Source: Oceanobacillus massiliensis str. N'diop
GTDB lineage: Bacteria; Bacillota; Bacilli; Bacillales; Amphibacillaceae
Direction: 5' to 3'
Assembly: GCF_000285495.1 (NCBI RefSeq)
Contig: NZ_HE610976.1
Coordinates: 387,256-451,255, forward strand
DNA: 64,000 nucleotides
Under the pieces are notes generated by a model, which saw only the letters and a list, made by a program, of their open reading frames with translations, was not told the DNA's origin and did not search any database. The translations under genes were made by a program, and so were the position numbers. Shown one piece after another: positions 18,638 to 28,504 of the stretch (position 1 is the first letter of the stretch; each line of letters starts with the position of its first letter).

Positions 18638-20959
18638 CTATTCATCCAAATTGGCGATAATTTCACTGATATATGCTGCTACATCATCTATCTCCTGTTC
18701 GGTAAGGGTTCCTTCAAAGGATGGCATCGATTCTCCGCCTTCTTTAACCCTTTTCATTACAGCATCTTTATCTGGAGCAATGCTGCTTGTTTGGAGATTA
18801 GGTCCATTATGGCCATTTGCCCCTTCTGTACCATGGCATGCAAGACAATTAGCCTCATAGATAGCAGATCCGCTTTCCGTTTGACCTTCAGATGAGGATA
18901 CAGCGTCATTTTCCTCATCGTCCAATGTTTCATCACTTCCGCCTTCTTCCCCGGTTTCTCCATCTTCAACGGCGGCATCGGCAGGCTTTACCACATCATC
19001 GACTGACTCAATTTCTCCATCTAAAGAGAATGTCCAGACTGAATCTCCATGTTTACTGCCAGCCAATGAGTTCCCCGCTGCAAAGACGGTAATATATTGC
19101 TTCCCATCAATTTCATAGGTAATAGGAGGCGCATTCACTCCAGCATCTGTCATAAATTCCCATAACTGGTCACCGGTAGTTGCATCATAGGCTATGAATC
19201 TGCCATCATTATGACCGACAAATAGCAGATTTCCTTTCGTCGTCATTGCACCGCTATAGGCCATCGAATCCCAGACTTGCTGCCATACAACGGTATTCGT
19301 CTTAACATCCATTGCAGTTATTGTCCCTCTAACCGGTGCATCGGTTACAGGTGCCATAATGCTTCCAACCCATGCATGCCCCTCTTCAATCTCATCTGGA
19401 TTGAATTCTTCGTCACTGCGGGTATATGCCATATACTGATCTGTTCCAAGTACATAGAAATATTCCGTATTTGGGTTATATGCTGATGGCGGCCAGTTCG
19501 CTCCACCGAACGGAGATGGTTTTAAGGTAAGCGGTTCTTCCCAGAACGGAGTGAAAATCCCGCCGTATTCCCCTTCAAACGCATCTGACATATCCCTTTC
19601 AATATCCTCAGGAGTTATATCCTGTGGTACGAAAGAGTCACCCTTTGGAATCGGCTGAGTAGGTGATGTTTTCTGCCTTTCTTCCTGTGGAACTGGCGTT
19701 TCTTCAATACCAATTAGTGGCTCACCATTGGTCCGGTCAAGAAAATAAATCCATCCGGTTTTCCCTGCCTGCCCAAGTCCCTTGCGTGGTTCTCCATCAA
19801 TCTCCACATCAAACAGGATAATCGGATTGGGTGAATCTAAATCCCATATATCATGATGCACCTGCTGAAAATGCCATTTATACTCCCCGGTTTCCGGATC
19901 TAAAGCAATAACAGAATCTGAATAGAGGTTATCCCCTTCCCGGCTGCTGCCATCAAGGTCTGGAGCCGTATTTCCAGTTGAAAAATACATTAGCCCTAAT
20001 TCCGGATCAACGGCCGGGGTCTGCCAGACAGGCGCTCCACCGGACATCCACGCCTTATTATCCGATGGCCATGTCTCATGTCCCTTCTCACCAGGACCCG
20101 GAATAGTATTGAAGCGCCATAATTCACGTCCCATTTCTGCATCAAATGCTGTCAGACGCCCGCGGATTCCATACTCTCCGCCAGAAACACCGGTATACAC
20201 CTTTCCATTGTAATACAATGGCGCATTCGTGATAGTATAGCCCTTTCTCCAATCATCAACAACAGTCTCCCAAACTACTTCTCCTGTCGTCTGATCCAGA
20301 GCTACCAATCTCGCATCCAATAGTCCAACGAACACCAGCCCTTCACCGACAGCTACACCTCTGCTGGTCCAGCCGCAGCATACTGTAGTCAGTTTGTCAG
20401 TAATATGGGGTCTATATTCCCAAATTGTTTCCCCTGTAACAGCATCGAGTGCGAGCACATCATTGGCACCAGTAATTACATACATAACACCATCATAAAC
20501 GACCGGAGATGCTTCACCCGAATATTTAAAATCAAATCCCGATCCAAGATTGGCAACCCATTCTCCTTTTAAATCTCCAACATTAGATGTGTTTATCTGA
20601 TCCAAAGGCGAGTAGCGCTGATTGGAAAGATTCCCTCCATTTGTTAGCCAATCACTCTTTGGAAGCGCTGTCAATTCGTCAGCCGTAAAAGCAGGCGCAA
20701 CTTTAAATTCATAGGGCTTATGCTGTTTTACGACAGCTTCCACTTCTGCATCACCAGCAGCCGGTTCTTCTGTTTCCTCCTGTTCACCCGTTTCTACCGC
20801 TCCTTCAGGCTCTTCAGCTTCCGGTTCTTCTGTCTCTACATCCGGTTTTGCTACCTCTGGTTCTTCCGTATTCTTACCAACTTGCGCAAATATGATAAAG
20901 ACAATGACTAAAAAAGAGAAAGCAGCAACACTCCAGACTATTTTGTGGCCATTACTCAT
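18638..20959 (-). CDS. PQQ-type quinohaemoprotein dehydrogenase, membrane-anchored
   Basis: The 773-residue protein has an N-terminal membrane helix (about 7-26), an acidic Glu/Pro-rich linker (31-75) and an eight-bladed PQQ propeller with repeats such as LDAVTGETIWEY and LDQTTGEVVWE. It has the vicinal cysteines Cys194-Cys195 and HHDIWDLD (Asp373 as likely base). A second acidic linker leads to a cytochrome c domain with CLACH (705-709) and Met745. It should oxidise an alcohol or sugar outside the membrane and pass electrons to the chain. PQQ enzymes are uncommon in Bacilli and no pqq genes are present. The substrate is unknown. Confidence 0.88.
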   Translation of the reverse strand: MSNGHKIVWSVAAFSFLVIVFIIFAQVGKNTEEPEVAKPDVETEEPEAEEPEGAVETGEQEETEEPAAGDAEVEAVVKQHKPYEFKVAPAFTADELTALPKSDWLTNGGNLSNQRYSPLDQINTSNVGDLKGEWVANLGSGFDFKYSGEASPVVYDGVMYVITGANDVLALDAVTGETIWEYRPHITDKLTTVCCGWTSRGVAVGEGLVFVGLLDARLVALDQTTGEVVWETVVDDWRKGYTITNAPLYYNGKVYTGVSGGEYGIRGRLTAFDAEMGRELWRFNTIPGPGEKGHETWPSDNKAWMSGGAPVWQTPAVDPELGLMYFSTGNTAPDLDGSSREGDNLYSDSVIALDPETGEYKWHFQQVHHDIWDLDSPNPIILFDVEIDGEPRKGLGQAGKTGWIYFLDRTNGEPLIGIEETPVPQEERQKTSPTQPIPKGDSFVPQDITPEDIERDMSDAFEGEYGGIFTPFWEEPLTLKPSPFGGANWPPSAYNPNTEYFYVLGTDQYMAYTRSDEEFNPDEIEEGHAWVGSIMAPVTDAPVRGTITAMDVKTNTVVWQQVWDSMAYSGAMTTKGNLLFVGHNDGRFIAYDATTGDQLWEFMTDAGVNAPPITYEIDGKQYITVFAAGNSLAGSKHGDSVWTFSLDGEIESVDDVVKPADAAVEDGETGEEGGSDETLDDEENDAVSSSEGQTESGSAIYEANCLACHGTEGANGHNGPNLQTSSIAPDKDAVMKRVKEGGESMPSFEGTLTEQEIDDVAAYISEIIANLDE

Positions 20960-21124
20960 AAAAACACCCCCTGTTTATTAAATACGTGTAAAAATACAAG
21001 CAGCCAAGTCCCCCTTTCAAGTAAATATTGAAACTAATACATTATATGCACCTTCTCTTTTTAGTAGTCTTTTCCCGTGCAACTTTTTTACTAGAATAAG
21101 TGAAATATAGTTAATTTTAAGCAT

Positions 21125-21157
21125 AAAAAATGACACCCAGTCAGCGGGCGCCATTTT
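21125..21157 (-). terminator. Terminator after the zinc alcohol dehydrogenase
   Basis: AATGACACCC (21129-21138) and GGGCGCCATT (21146-21155) pair with one G-U; a T run follows on the minus strand. Confidence 0.75.
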
Positions 21158-21185
21158 GTTTTAGGTTATGGAATTGTGGCAGGTC

Positions 21186-22316
21186 TTATGGTTTTAAAAT
21201 TACTTTGATGCAATTATCTGCCTGCGCATTAAATACCTCATACGCATGTGCGGCATTGGTCAAGCTCTCTCTATGCGTAATAATATCTGTAGGATTGAAT
21301 ACACCTTCCTCCACCATATTATATAATTCCGGCATATAATGGATGACAGGTGCCTGTCCGGTTTTTACGGTGACATTTCGTGAAAAGATGGATTGCAATG
21401 GATATGCAGTTGCTGGGGAACCATACACACCCGTCAATTGAATCGTACCGAATTTCTTGACTGAATGTGCAGCAGTAATAATCGGATCAATCGAGCCAAT
21501 CTGCCCAGTCAGGGTTTTCAGATGCTCTTTTACTGTTACATCTCCATCCATCCCGACACAGTCAATAACTGCTTCAGCTCCACCTTTTGTAATCTCATGA
21601 AGATGCTTACCGATATCATCAAATTCTTTAAAATTATACGTCTCTACTTTATTTGTCTTTGCAGCATGCGCTAAGCGGAATTCATTGTGATCAACGGCGA
21701 TTACCCGTTTTGCCCCTTTTAGCCAAGCAAATTTCTGAGTCATCAATCCAATCGGTCCGGATCCAAGGACGATTACCGTATCCCCTTCCTTTACCCCGCT
21801 ATTTTCAATACTCCAATACGCTGTTGGAACAACATCGGACAGAAAGAGCAAATTTTCGTCATCAAGCTCACTGCTTTCTGGAACGACAAATGATGAAAAA
21901 TCGGCATATGGAACACGAAGGTATTCAGCCTGTCCACCCGGATAATCTCCAAACATTTCCGAATAGCCAAAGTAGGCACCAGTATCCTGATGTGGATTGG
22001 AATTATCACATTGGCTCTCCATTTGATTTTGGCAAAAGTGACATTCCCCGCAGCTTACATTAAATGGAATAACTACCCGGTCACCCTTTTTAACCTTTTT
22101 CACACCGGGACCGACTTCTTCAACGATCCCCATCGGCTCATGTCCAATCACATAATCCTTGCTCAGCGGTATCGTGTTTCTATACAGATGCAGATCTGAT
22201 CCGCAGATAGCTGTAGTTGTGATTTTGACAATCATATCCGTGTCCTTTTGAATCTTCGGGGCTTCTACATCTTTCACTTCGACCTTGTTCTTTCCCTGGT
22301 TTGTTACTGCTAGCAT
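21186..22316 (-). CDS. Zinc-dependent alcohol dehydrogenase, formaldehyde-dehydrogenase-like
   Basis: ATG 22316 is chosen; a longer in-frame reading to 22454 overlaps the neighbour and lacks homology. The 376-residue medium-chain dehydrogenase has catalytic-zinc ligands Cys38 and His59 (GHE), the structural-zinc lobe Cys89, 92, 95 and 103, and a Rossmann motif VLGSGPIGLM. GDYPGGQAEYLRVPYAD is typical of the FdhA-like, glutathione-independent formaldehyde dehydrogenase group. It could act on aldehydes produced by the PQQ dehydrogenase upstream, but that link is only positional. Confidence 0.88.
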   Translation of the reverse strand: MLAVTNQGKNKVEVKDVEAPKIQKDTDMIVKITTTAICGSDLHLYRNTIPLSKDYVIGHEPMGIVEEVGPGVKKVKKGDRVVIPFNVSCGECHFCQNQMESQCDNSNPHQDTGAYFGYSEMFGDYPGGQAEYLRVPYADFSSFVVPESSELDDENLLFLSDVVPTAYWSIENSGVKEGDTVIVLGSGPIGLMTQKFAWLKGAKRVIAVDHNEFRLAHAAKTNKVETYNFKEFDDIGKHLHEITKGGAEAVIDCVGMDGDVTVKEHLKTLTGQIGSIDPIITAAHSVKKFGTIQLTGVYGSPATAYPLQSIFSRNVTVKTGQAPVIHYMPELYNMVEEGVFNPTDIITHRESLTNAAHAYEVFNAQADNCIKVILKP

Positions 22317-22409
22317 ATTGGTCACTTCCTTAACAGTTTTATTTTTCTTTGCCCTGATTAAGGAAAATGTAAACATATTATTTACTAGTGCTATTGAGAA
22401 CCGAAGAAA

Positions 22410-22431
22410 AGCCGGACTGTTCAGCCCGGCT
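22410..22431 (-). terminator. Terminator after the aldo/keto reductase
   Basis: AGCCGG (22410-22415) and CCGGCT (22426-22431) form a short GC-rich stem, with TTTTC following on the minus strand. Confidence 0.6.
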
Positions 22432-22453
22432 CTGCAAACATCATATTCGATCA

Positions 22454-23287
22454 TTATTCCTGATCGAAACTGTCTGGATTCTTACCTGATCGGTCATTGA
22501 TATTCAAGCGATTGATTTTTTCCATATCCTCTTCCGTCAGCGAAAAATCAAAAATATCAGCGTTCGCAATGATCCGTTCCTTTGTAACTGATTTGGGAAT
22601 TGTAATTACATTATTCTGTATGTCCCAGCGTAAGATTACCTGCGCAGCAGATTTTCCGTGTTTCTCAGCAATCTCGGTCAATATTGGTTCATTCAGCAGT
22701 TGGCCACGCTTTAACGGTGACCATGCTTCAAGCTGAATATGTTCCTTCTCGCAGAAATCCCGAAGCTCTAGCTGTGCAAGATGCGGATGATATTCGACCT
22801 GATTAATTGCAGGCTTCACTTGACTATCCCTCATCAAATCCTCTAGATGATGGGGGTGAAAATTACTTACACCAATTGCCCGCACTTTACCTTCTGCATA
22901 CAATTTTTCCAGGGCACGCCAGGTCTCCTTATATTTTCCCCTTACCGGCCAATGGACCAGGTAGAGATCCAGGTAATCCATTTTCAGCTTCTTAAGACTG
23001 CGGTCAAATGCTTCCAATGTGCTTTCGTATCCCTGTTCATCATTCCATACCTTTGATGTCACAAAAATGTCCTCTCTAGCAATTCCCGATTCTCTAATGC
23101 CCTGTCCGACACCCTCTTCATTGTCATAATATGAAGCTGTATCGATGCTCCGGTACCCATTTTGGATAGCAAATTTGACTGCATTAACAACCGTTTCATC
23201 ATTAGCTGCCTTATACACACCCAGCCCAAAACCAGGCATCATCACTCCATTGTTTAATGTAACCGTATCTTGCAGATGCGTTATCAT
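22454..23287 (-). CDS. Aldo/keto reductase
   Basis: The 277-residue TIM-barrel oxidoreductase has the complete catalytic tetrad: Asp49, Tyr54, Lys79 and His112 ([29 protein letters not shown]). C-terminal PKSVTKERI binds NADPH phosphate. It resembles the Bacillus YvgN/YtbE group that reduces methylglyoxal and other carbonyls. ATG 23287 follows AGGAGG. It is a single gene with a terminator; the minisatellite at 23425-23597 lies just upstream. Confidence 0.92.
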   Translation of the reverse strand: MITHLQDTVTLNNGVMMPGFGLGVYKAANDETVVNAVKFAIQNGYRSIDTASYYDNEEGVGQGIRESGIAREDIFVTSKVWNDEQGYESTLEAFDRSLKKLKMDYLDLYLVHWPVRGKYKETWRALEKLYAEGKVRAIGVSNFHPHHLEDLMRDSQVKPAINQVEYHPHLAQLELRDFCEKEHIQLEAWSPLKRGQLLNEPILTEIAEKHGKSAAQVILRWDIQNNVITIPKSVTKERIIANADIFDFSLTEEDMEKINRLNINDRSGKNPDSFDQE

Positions 23288-23424
23288 ATCGGACCTCCTA
23301 ATTATTTATCTAGTACTATCATATAATATTTGGCTGTTTTTAGAAATGATTGAGGTTTAGTGAAATTCAAAGGCTGCGAGAGGCGCGGGGGTTGAGGGCG
23401 TGGGTGGCACGGGGCGCGCGGCGC

Positions 23425-23597
23425 GGACTGTATTTGGCTGGGCGGGCGCGGACTTCCGCACTTGCTCTGTATTTCGCCGGGCGGACAGTATTTGGGTGCA
23501 TTTGGACAGTATTCCATCCGATTTGGACAGTATTTACCCGTATTCGGACAGTATTTGGCTGGAATCGGACAGTATTTTGCCAAGACCGGACAGTATT
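23425..23597. repeat. Minisatellite array A, 21-bp period
   Basis: GGACAGTATT starts at 23483, 23504, 23525, 23546, 23567 and 23588, exactly every 21 bp, with an 11-nt variable part. A degenerate copy (GGACTGTATT) is at 23425. The flank at 23380-23460 is unusually GC-rich. Because 21 is a multiple of 3, several frames stay open and read as 7-residue repeats (DSIWxxx, NTVRxxx, KYCPxxx); none has a start with a ribosome binding site, so I do not call a gene. Confidence 0.9.
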
Positions 23598-23698
23598 CTG
23601 GCGAGCAGGAAGTGGCATCCCGCAATTGCTCTGCATTCGGCCACTCGACATTACCTGAACCCAGATAGAAGGTGCTGCCCGTTTCCTGTGAGGTATAG

Positions 23699-25295
23699 TT
23701 AGTTAACTTTTTTTGTTCCTTTCCAGAACATTTCGCGCAGGCGATATTTCTGCAGCTTGCCTGTAGCTGTCTTTGGGAGCTCTTCCACAAATTCAACGGT
23801 TTTTGGCGCTTTAAAATGTGCCATATTTTCACGGCAATAGAGGATTATTTCTTCTTCTGTCGGCCGGGCTTCCGGCTGCAGGACAATAATGGCAAGTGGT
23901 ACCTCTCCCCATTTCTCATCAGGGATTGCAATCACTGCAACTTCTAAAATATCGGGATGTTTATATAATATCCCTTCTACTTCTGTCGAAGAGATATTTT
24001 CTCCACCCGATATAATTAAATCTTTAGCACGATCCCGTATTTCTATAAAGCCATCTGGATATGTGACTGCGAGATCGCCTGTATGGAACCAGCCATCCTT
24101 GATAGCTGCATTTGTCTTCTCCGGATCCTTATAATATCCTTTCATCACTACATTTCCACGAGTGACAATTTCACCTAGTTCTTCGCCGTTCCACTGTACT
24201 TCTTCCCCGTCCTGATGGATAACCTTGGTTTCTCCATTGAAGGCGAGTTAGTTCTATCCCCTGTCTCGCCTTGATTGCTGCCTGCTCATCGGGAGATTTG
24301 GTATTGAATTCTTTCTTCCATTCGCAATAAAGAATAAATGGGGATGTTTCGGTTAATCCATAAACATGAATCATGTTCAGTCCTAATATATCCTGTGCCT
24401 TATGAATAAGTGCCGCTGCAGGCGGTGAACCGGCCGTTCCCATTCTCGGATTTGTTGCCATCGTCACTTCCCTTGCCCTCGGGTCATTCACAAGCATATT
24501 CACCACAGTCGGTGCTCCGCATAATAATGTAATTTTCCTTGTTTCGAACAGATCCAGTATGAAGGAAGAATCCACCTTCCGTAAACAGACATGTGTGCCT
24601 CCTGCTGCTGTTATAGCCCAGACACCGCCCCAGCCATTGGCATGGAACATTGGTAATGTATGAAGGTATACATCATCATGCTCCACTCGCATATGATGCA
24701 TGAAGTTCGCTGCATTAAAGTAATTGCTTCGATGTGTGAGCATAACACCTTTAGGATTCGAGGTTGTTCCACTCGTGTAATTTAGGGTCAAAAGCCGATT
24801 CTCATCGATTTGCACCTCCGGAAGCTTAACGTCAGCAGGAGCCTTGGTCAAAAAACCCTCATAATCGATTGCTGTTAAGGAAGTCTTCTGGCCCTCCACC
24901 GACACCACAATTATCTCTTCCAATGAGAGGCGATCCCCAATCTCTTCAATCGGCCGAGCGAATTCCTCATCAACAATCAGCATTTTCGCATCACTATGAT
25001 TGATGATATATTCAAGTTCCTTCCCACTGAGCCGATAATTCAGCGGCACCATTACTGCCCCTAGCTGACAGATGCCATAAAAGCATTCCAGCATATAGTG
25101 GGTATTAGGGAGCATGACCGCAACATGATCACCTTCTGTAATGCCCGCTTCCATCAATGATGCCGATAGCCTGTCTGCACGGTTGCCAAATTCCTTATAC
25201 GTAAATTCCTTTTCCCCATCAATCACCGCCGTTTTATTTGGATAGTATTTTACGGCACGGCGTTTCCAGTCCAGTGGTGTCAAGGGTGAAAACAT
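23699..25295 (-). pseudogene. Long-chain acyl-CoA ligase, frameshifted
   Basis: The N-terminal part (25295 down to about 24254) holds NYTSGTTSNPKGVMLTHRS, the AMP-binding motif. The C-terminal part (about 24244 to 23699) continues as AFNGETKVIHQDGEE, then SGGENISSTEVEG and the catalytic-Lys motif PKTATGKLQKYRLRE. Together they make a normal ligase of about 530 residues. The frame breaks at 24246-24253, where AACT is present twice in tandem; removing one copy restores GAA CTC GCC TTC (ELAF). It would activate fatty acids with CoA. It lies 30 bp downstream of the enoyl-CoA hydratase. Loss of function is inferred; an assembly error is less likely for a 4-bp duplication. Confidence 0.88.
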
Positions 25296-25325
25296 GTGAA
25301 CAGCTCCTTCCTATACAATTTATTT

Positions 25326-26102
25326 CTATTTGCCACCAAAAATTGGCTTTCTTTTTTCAAAAAATGCCTGAATTCCTTCCTTATTGTCTTCCGATTGCAG
25401 AAGCAATGTCTGAACGGCCATTTCCTGCATATCATTCGTATCAAAGGTAAGTTCATTCGAGTGATTGACCAGCTGTTTGACAAACCGGTTGGCAAGTGGC
25501 GGACCTTCCACAATAAATCTGGCAAATTCTGCTGCCTCTTCTAAGAGATTGCCATCTGCAACCCTATTGACAATCCCTTTCTCATACGCCTCCTGGACAG
25601 AAACGGGTTTGCCGGAGGAAATCCACTCTTTCGCTACTGCTGAGGGAAGCTTATCCGACAAAGCCTTAAGAAGTCCAAGATCAGGTATTATCCCTACATT
25701 TGTAAAGCTGCTGACGAATTTCGCATTTGTATCTGCCACAATAAAATCTGCTGCAATGGCCAAACTGAACCCTGCCCCTGCTGCAAACCCATGTACAGCG
25801 CTTATAACGTATTTATCCAGCTGGCGGATGGTTTGGATAACTGCTAATGCCTGCTTCATATATGTGATAATTTCTGCAGTATTGTTTAGACTGTCTAATG
25901 TTTCCAAATCGCCTCCAGAAGAAAAAGCTTTCCCTTCTCCTGTAAAAATAATGGCTCTTATCTCTTCATCCCGGTCCGCATCATGAAATGCATCCAATAA
26001 TTGATTTGCCATATCTACCGACAATGCATTACGTTTTTCCGGTCTGTTCATCGATATATATGCTATTTTGTTTTGATTCCTTACGTTAACAACTTCTGAC
26101 AT
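25326..26102 (-). CDS. Enoyl-CoA hydratase/isomerase family protein
   Basis: The 258-residue crotonase-fold protein has NRPEKRNALS near residue 19, the oxyanion-hole segment FTGEGKAFSSGGDLE, and HGFAAGAGFSLAIAADF around residue 105. It would hydrate trans-2-enoyl-CoA in fatty-acid or branched-acid breakdown. ATG 26102 follows AGAGGTG. Gaps of 28-30 bp to both neighbours show one transcription unit with the monooxygenase and the broken ligase. Which crotonase reaction it performs cannot be told from sequence. Confidence 0.9.
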   Translation of the reverse strand: MSEVVNVRNQNKIAYISMNRPEKRNALSVDMANQLLDAFHDADRDEEIRAIIFTGEGKAFSSGGDLETLDSLNNTAEIITYMKQALAVIQTIRQLDKYVISAVHGFAAGAGFSLAIAADFIVADTNAKFVSSFTNVGIIPDLGLLKALSDKLPSAVAKEWISSGKPVSVQEAYEKGIVNRVADGNLLEEAAEFARFIVEGPPLANRFVKQLVNHSNELTFDTNDMQEMAVQTLLLQSEDNKEGIQAFFEKRKPIFGGK

Positions 26103-26130
26103 GCCGACACCTCTTTTCCTTTTTCTTTCA

Positions 26131-27108
26131 TTAGCGGGTTGCGAAGTCCTTTTTACCCTTGATTACTTTTTCCTTTGCATGGTTATACTGTTCCAGCAAT
26201 TCTTCCGTAATTTCAGCGACAGACTGGACTCTTTTGACCCCGCCAACTCCTTGACCCGCTCCCCAGATATCCTTCCATGCACGAATTTCGGGATGTCCAA
26301 GCTCAGAAAAATCAATCTTTCCTTTCTCGGGGAGCTGATTTGGGTTGAGCCCTGATTTTACAATGCTTGGAATCAAGTAATTGGCAGGTATGCCGCTGAA
26401 AGCAGATGTATAGACAATATCATCAACAGATGAATTGATTGCCGTCATCACATATTCCTCACTGGCATTACTTTCCTTTGCAGTAATGAAATGGGTACCC
26501 ATATAGGCAAGGTCTGCACCCAATATCTGTGCCGCCAAAATATCCTCTCCCTTGGACATTGCCCCGCCAAGTACTATCGGCCCGTTAAAGAAGCTGCGGA
26601 TTTCATGGACAAATGCAAATGGATTAAGCGTTCCTCCATGTCCGCCAGCACCGTTAGCAACAAGAATTAAACCATCGCTGCCTTTCTCCAGTGCCTTTTT
26701 GGCAAACTTGGTATTGATAACATCAGACAATACGATGCCGCCATAAGCGTGGACAGCTTGAACCACGTAACTGGGATCACCAAGTGACGTAATCACAATC
26801 GGTGGTTGATGCTTTTCAATTAATTCCAGATCTTCCTGGAATCGCTTATTGGATTTATGGCTAATGAAATTAATGGCCCATGGTGCGATTCTAGCTTCCG
26901 GATTTTCCTTTTGCTTTTGTTTGAGTACCGAATTAATTTCTTCCATCCATTCGTCCAAGATTTCCTTTGTACGGGCATTGAGCGCCGGAAAAGAGCCAAT
27001 TATCCCAGACTCACAGGCACTGATTACCATATTGGGATTGGATATTAAGAACATCGGTGCCATAATGACAGGTAATTTCATTTGCTGTTTTAAACCGTTT
27101 AGCTGCAT
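26131..27108 (-). CDS. Nitronate monooxygenase family (2-nitropropane dioxygenase-like)
   Basis: The 325-residue TIM-barrel FMN protein has MAPMFLISNPNMVISACESG at the N-terminus, GSDGLILVANGAGGHGGTLN for FMN phosphate, and LGGAMSKGEDILAAQILGAD. The family oxidises alkyl nitronates such as propionate 3-nitronate; members also sit in acyl-CoA operons, where the real substrate is often unclear. It is co-transcribed with the hydratase. A 15-bp tandem duplication lies in its leader (27137-27166). Confidence 0.88.
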   Translation of the reverse strand: MQLNGLKQQMKLPVIMAPMFLISNPNMVISACESGIIGSFPALNARTKEILDEWMEEINSVLKQKQKENPEARIAPWAINFISHKSNKRFQEDLELIEKHQPPIVITSLGDPSYVVQAVHAYGGIVLSDVINTKFAKKALEKGSDGLILVANGAGGHGGTLNPFAFVHEIRSFFNGPIVLGGAMSKGEDILAAQILGADLAYMGTHFITAKESNASEEYVMTAINSSVDDIVYTSAFSGIPANYLIPSIVKSGLNPNQLPEKGKIDFSELGHPEIRAWKDIWGAGQGVGGVKRVQSVAEITEELLEQYNHAKEKVIKGKKDFATR

Positions 27109-27136
27109 TTTAGCTTATCTCCTTTTCAAAAATTCG

Positions 27137-27166
27137 TCTGATAGTTTTCAATCTGATAGTTTTCAA
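27137..27166. repeat. 15-bp tandem duplication in the monooxygenase leader
   Basis: TCTGATAGTTTTCAA occurs twice back to back (27137-27151 and 27152-27166), 28 bp upstream of the start codon, within the 227-bp gap after thiolase. Confidence 0.9.
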
Positions 27167-27335
27167 GAAGTATTCATAAAAGACTTCTTTCCATAATCAA
27201 CCGTGGATGAATCTATTGATCTTTACTCGTGAACTCATTTTTAGAATAATCAGATATGATATGATAAATGAAAACACCGATCACTTTTTCAACCTCAATT
27301 GAGCGCAAAATCTCTCCAGATTCCCCATCAAAGAG

Positions 27336-28487
27336 TCAATCCAGTCTTTCTATTATCGTTGCATTTGCCATTCCATGTCCCTCACACATCGTCTGTAACC
27401 CATAGCGCTTACCTGTTCGCTCCAACTCATACAGCATAGTGACCATCAGTCTTGCACCGCTGGCACCGAGCGGGTGACCAAGGGCAATCGCTCCACCATT
27501 TGGGTTAAGTTTATTCGGATTGGCTCCAGTTTCCTTCAGCCAGGCAATCGGTACAGATGCAAATGCTTCATTCACCTCAAAAATATCGATAGCATCCATG
27601 CTCAATCCAGCTTTTTTCAATACCTTTTCTGTAGCGGCAATTGGCCCTGTCAGCATCAGTGTCGGATCTGAACCTATTACAACTCTGGCCAAAATTTTAA
27701 ATTTAGGTTTATATCCCAGCTCTTCCGCCTTCTCACGCGACATGATAAGGATTGCCGCTGCACCATCACTGATTTGGCTTGAATTGCCTGCTGTAATTCT
27801 TCCATTCTTTAGGAATGCCGGCTTCAGCCCCGCCATTTTTTCCATGGACGAGCCCTCACGCGGCCCTTCATCCTGATTAATTACTGTTTGCGTACCATCA
27901 GCACGTATCACTTTTAAGGGAATGATCTCTTTATTAAAGTAGCCTTTCTTCATTGCATGGATGGCTTTCTCATGGCTTTCAATAGAAAAAGCGTCCATTT
28001 CTTCACGGCTGATTTCCCATTTTCCGGCGATTCTCTCTGCCGAAATTCCCTGATTGATTATTTCATATTTGGAGGTTAGTTTCTCACTGGGCTTGACCCC
28101 TTGCTGATTGGACCCCATCGGCACTCGGGACATATTTTCAATTCCTGCTGCGACAACAATATCCATATCCCCGCTAATAATCGCTTGTGCGGCAAAATGG
28201 ACGGCCTGCTGACTCGATCCGCATTGTCTATCAATCGTTGTGCCGGGTACCTCGACAGGATAACCCGCAATCAGAGCCGCTTGCCTGCCGATATCAAACG
28301 ACTGCTCCCCCGTTTGTGTAACACAACCCATAATGACATCCTCGACCAGATTTGCTGCAATTCCAGAACGGTGGATGACTTCTTCTAAAGCCATCGCAGC
28401 TAAATCTTCAGCCCGTATTTCACTCAAGGCCCCATTTCTTTTTCCGACCGGCGTCCTTACCGCTTCAACTATGACTGCTTCCCTCAT
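27336..28487 (-). CDS. Acetyl-CoA acyltransferase (thiolase)
   Basis: The 383-residue thiolase has the nucleophilic cysteine in DRQCGSSQQAVHFAAQ (near residue 88), the His of GGAIALGHPLGASGARL, and the second cysteine in CEGHGMANATIIE. It performs the thiolytic step of beta-oxidation, or the reverse condensation. ATG 28487 is close behind the SDR remnant and preceded by AGGAG, which fits an original operon SDR-thiolase-monooxygenase-hydratase-ligase. Confidence 0.93.
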   Translation of the reverse strand: MREAVIVEAVRTPVGKRNGALSEIRAEDLAAMALEEVIHRSGIAANLVEDVIMGCVTQTGEQSFDIGRQAALIAGYPVEVPGTTIDRQCGSSQQAVHFAAQAIISGDMDIVVAAGIENMSRVPMGSNQQGVKPSEKLTSKYEIINQGISAERIAGKWEISREEMDAFSIESHEKAIHAMKKGYFNKEIIPLKVIRADGTQTVINQDEGPREGSSMEKMAGLKPAFLKNGRITAGNSSQISDGAAAILIMSREKAEELGYKPKFKILARVVIGSDPTLMLTGPIAATEKVLKKAGLSMDAIDIFEVNEAFASVPIAWLKETGANPNKLNPNGGAIALGHPLGASGARLMVTMLYELERTGKRYGLQTMCEGHGMANATIIERLD

Positions 28488-28504
28488 ATCTCTTTTCCTC
28501 CTAT

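Noticed and set aside
23302-23832. Protein-coding genes across minisatellite A with 7-residue repeats
   Set aside because: Several frames are open only because the repeat period is a multiple of three; no ribosome site fits, and the frames overlap the acyl-CoA ligase.
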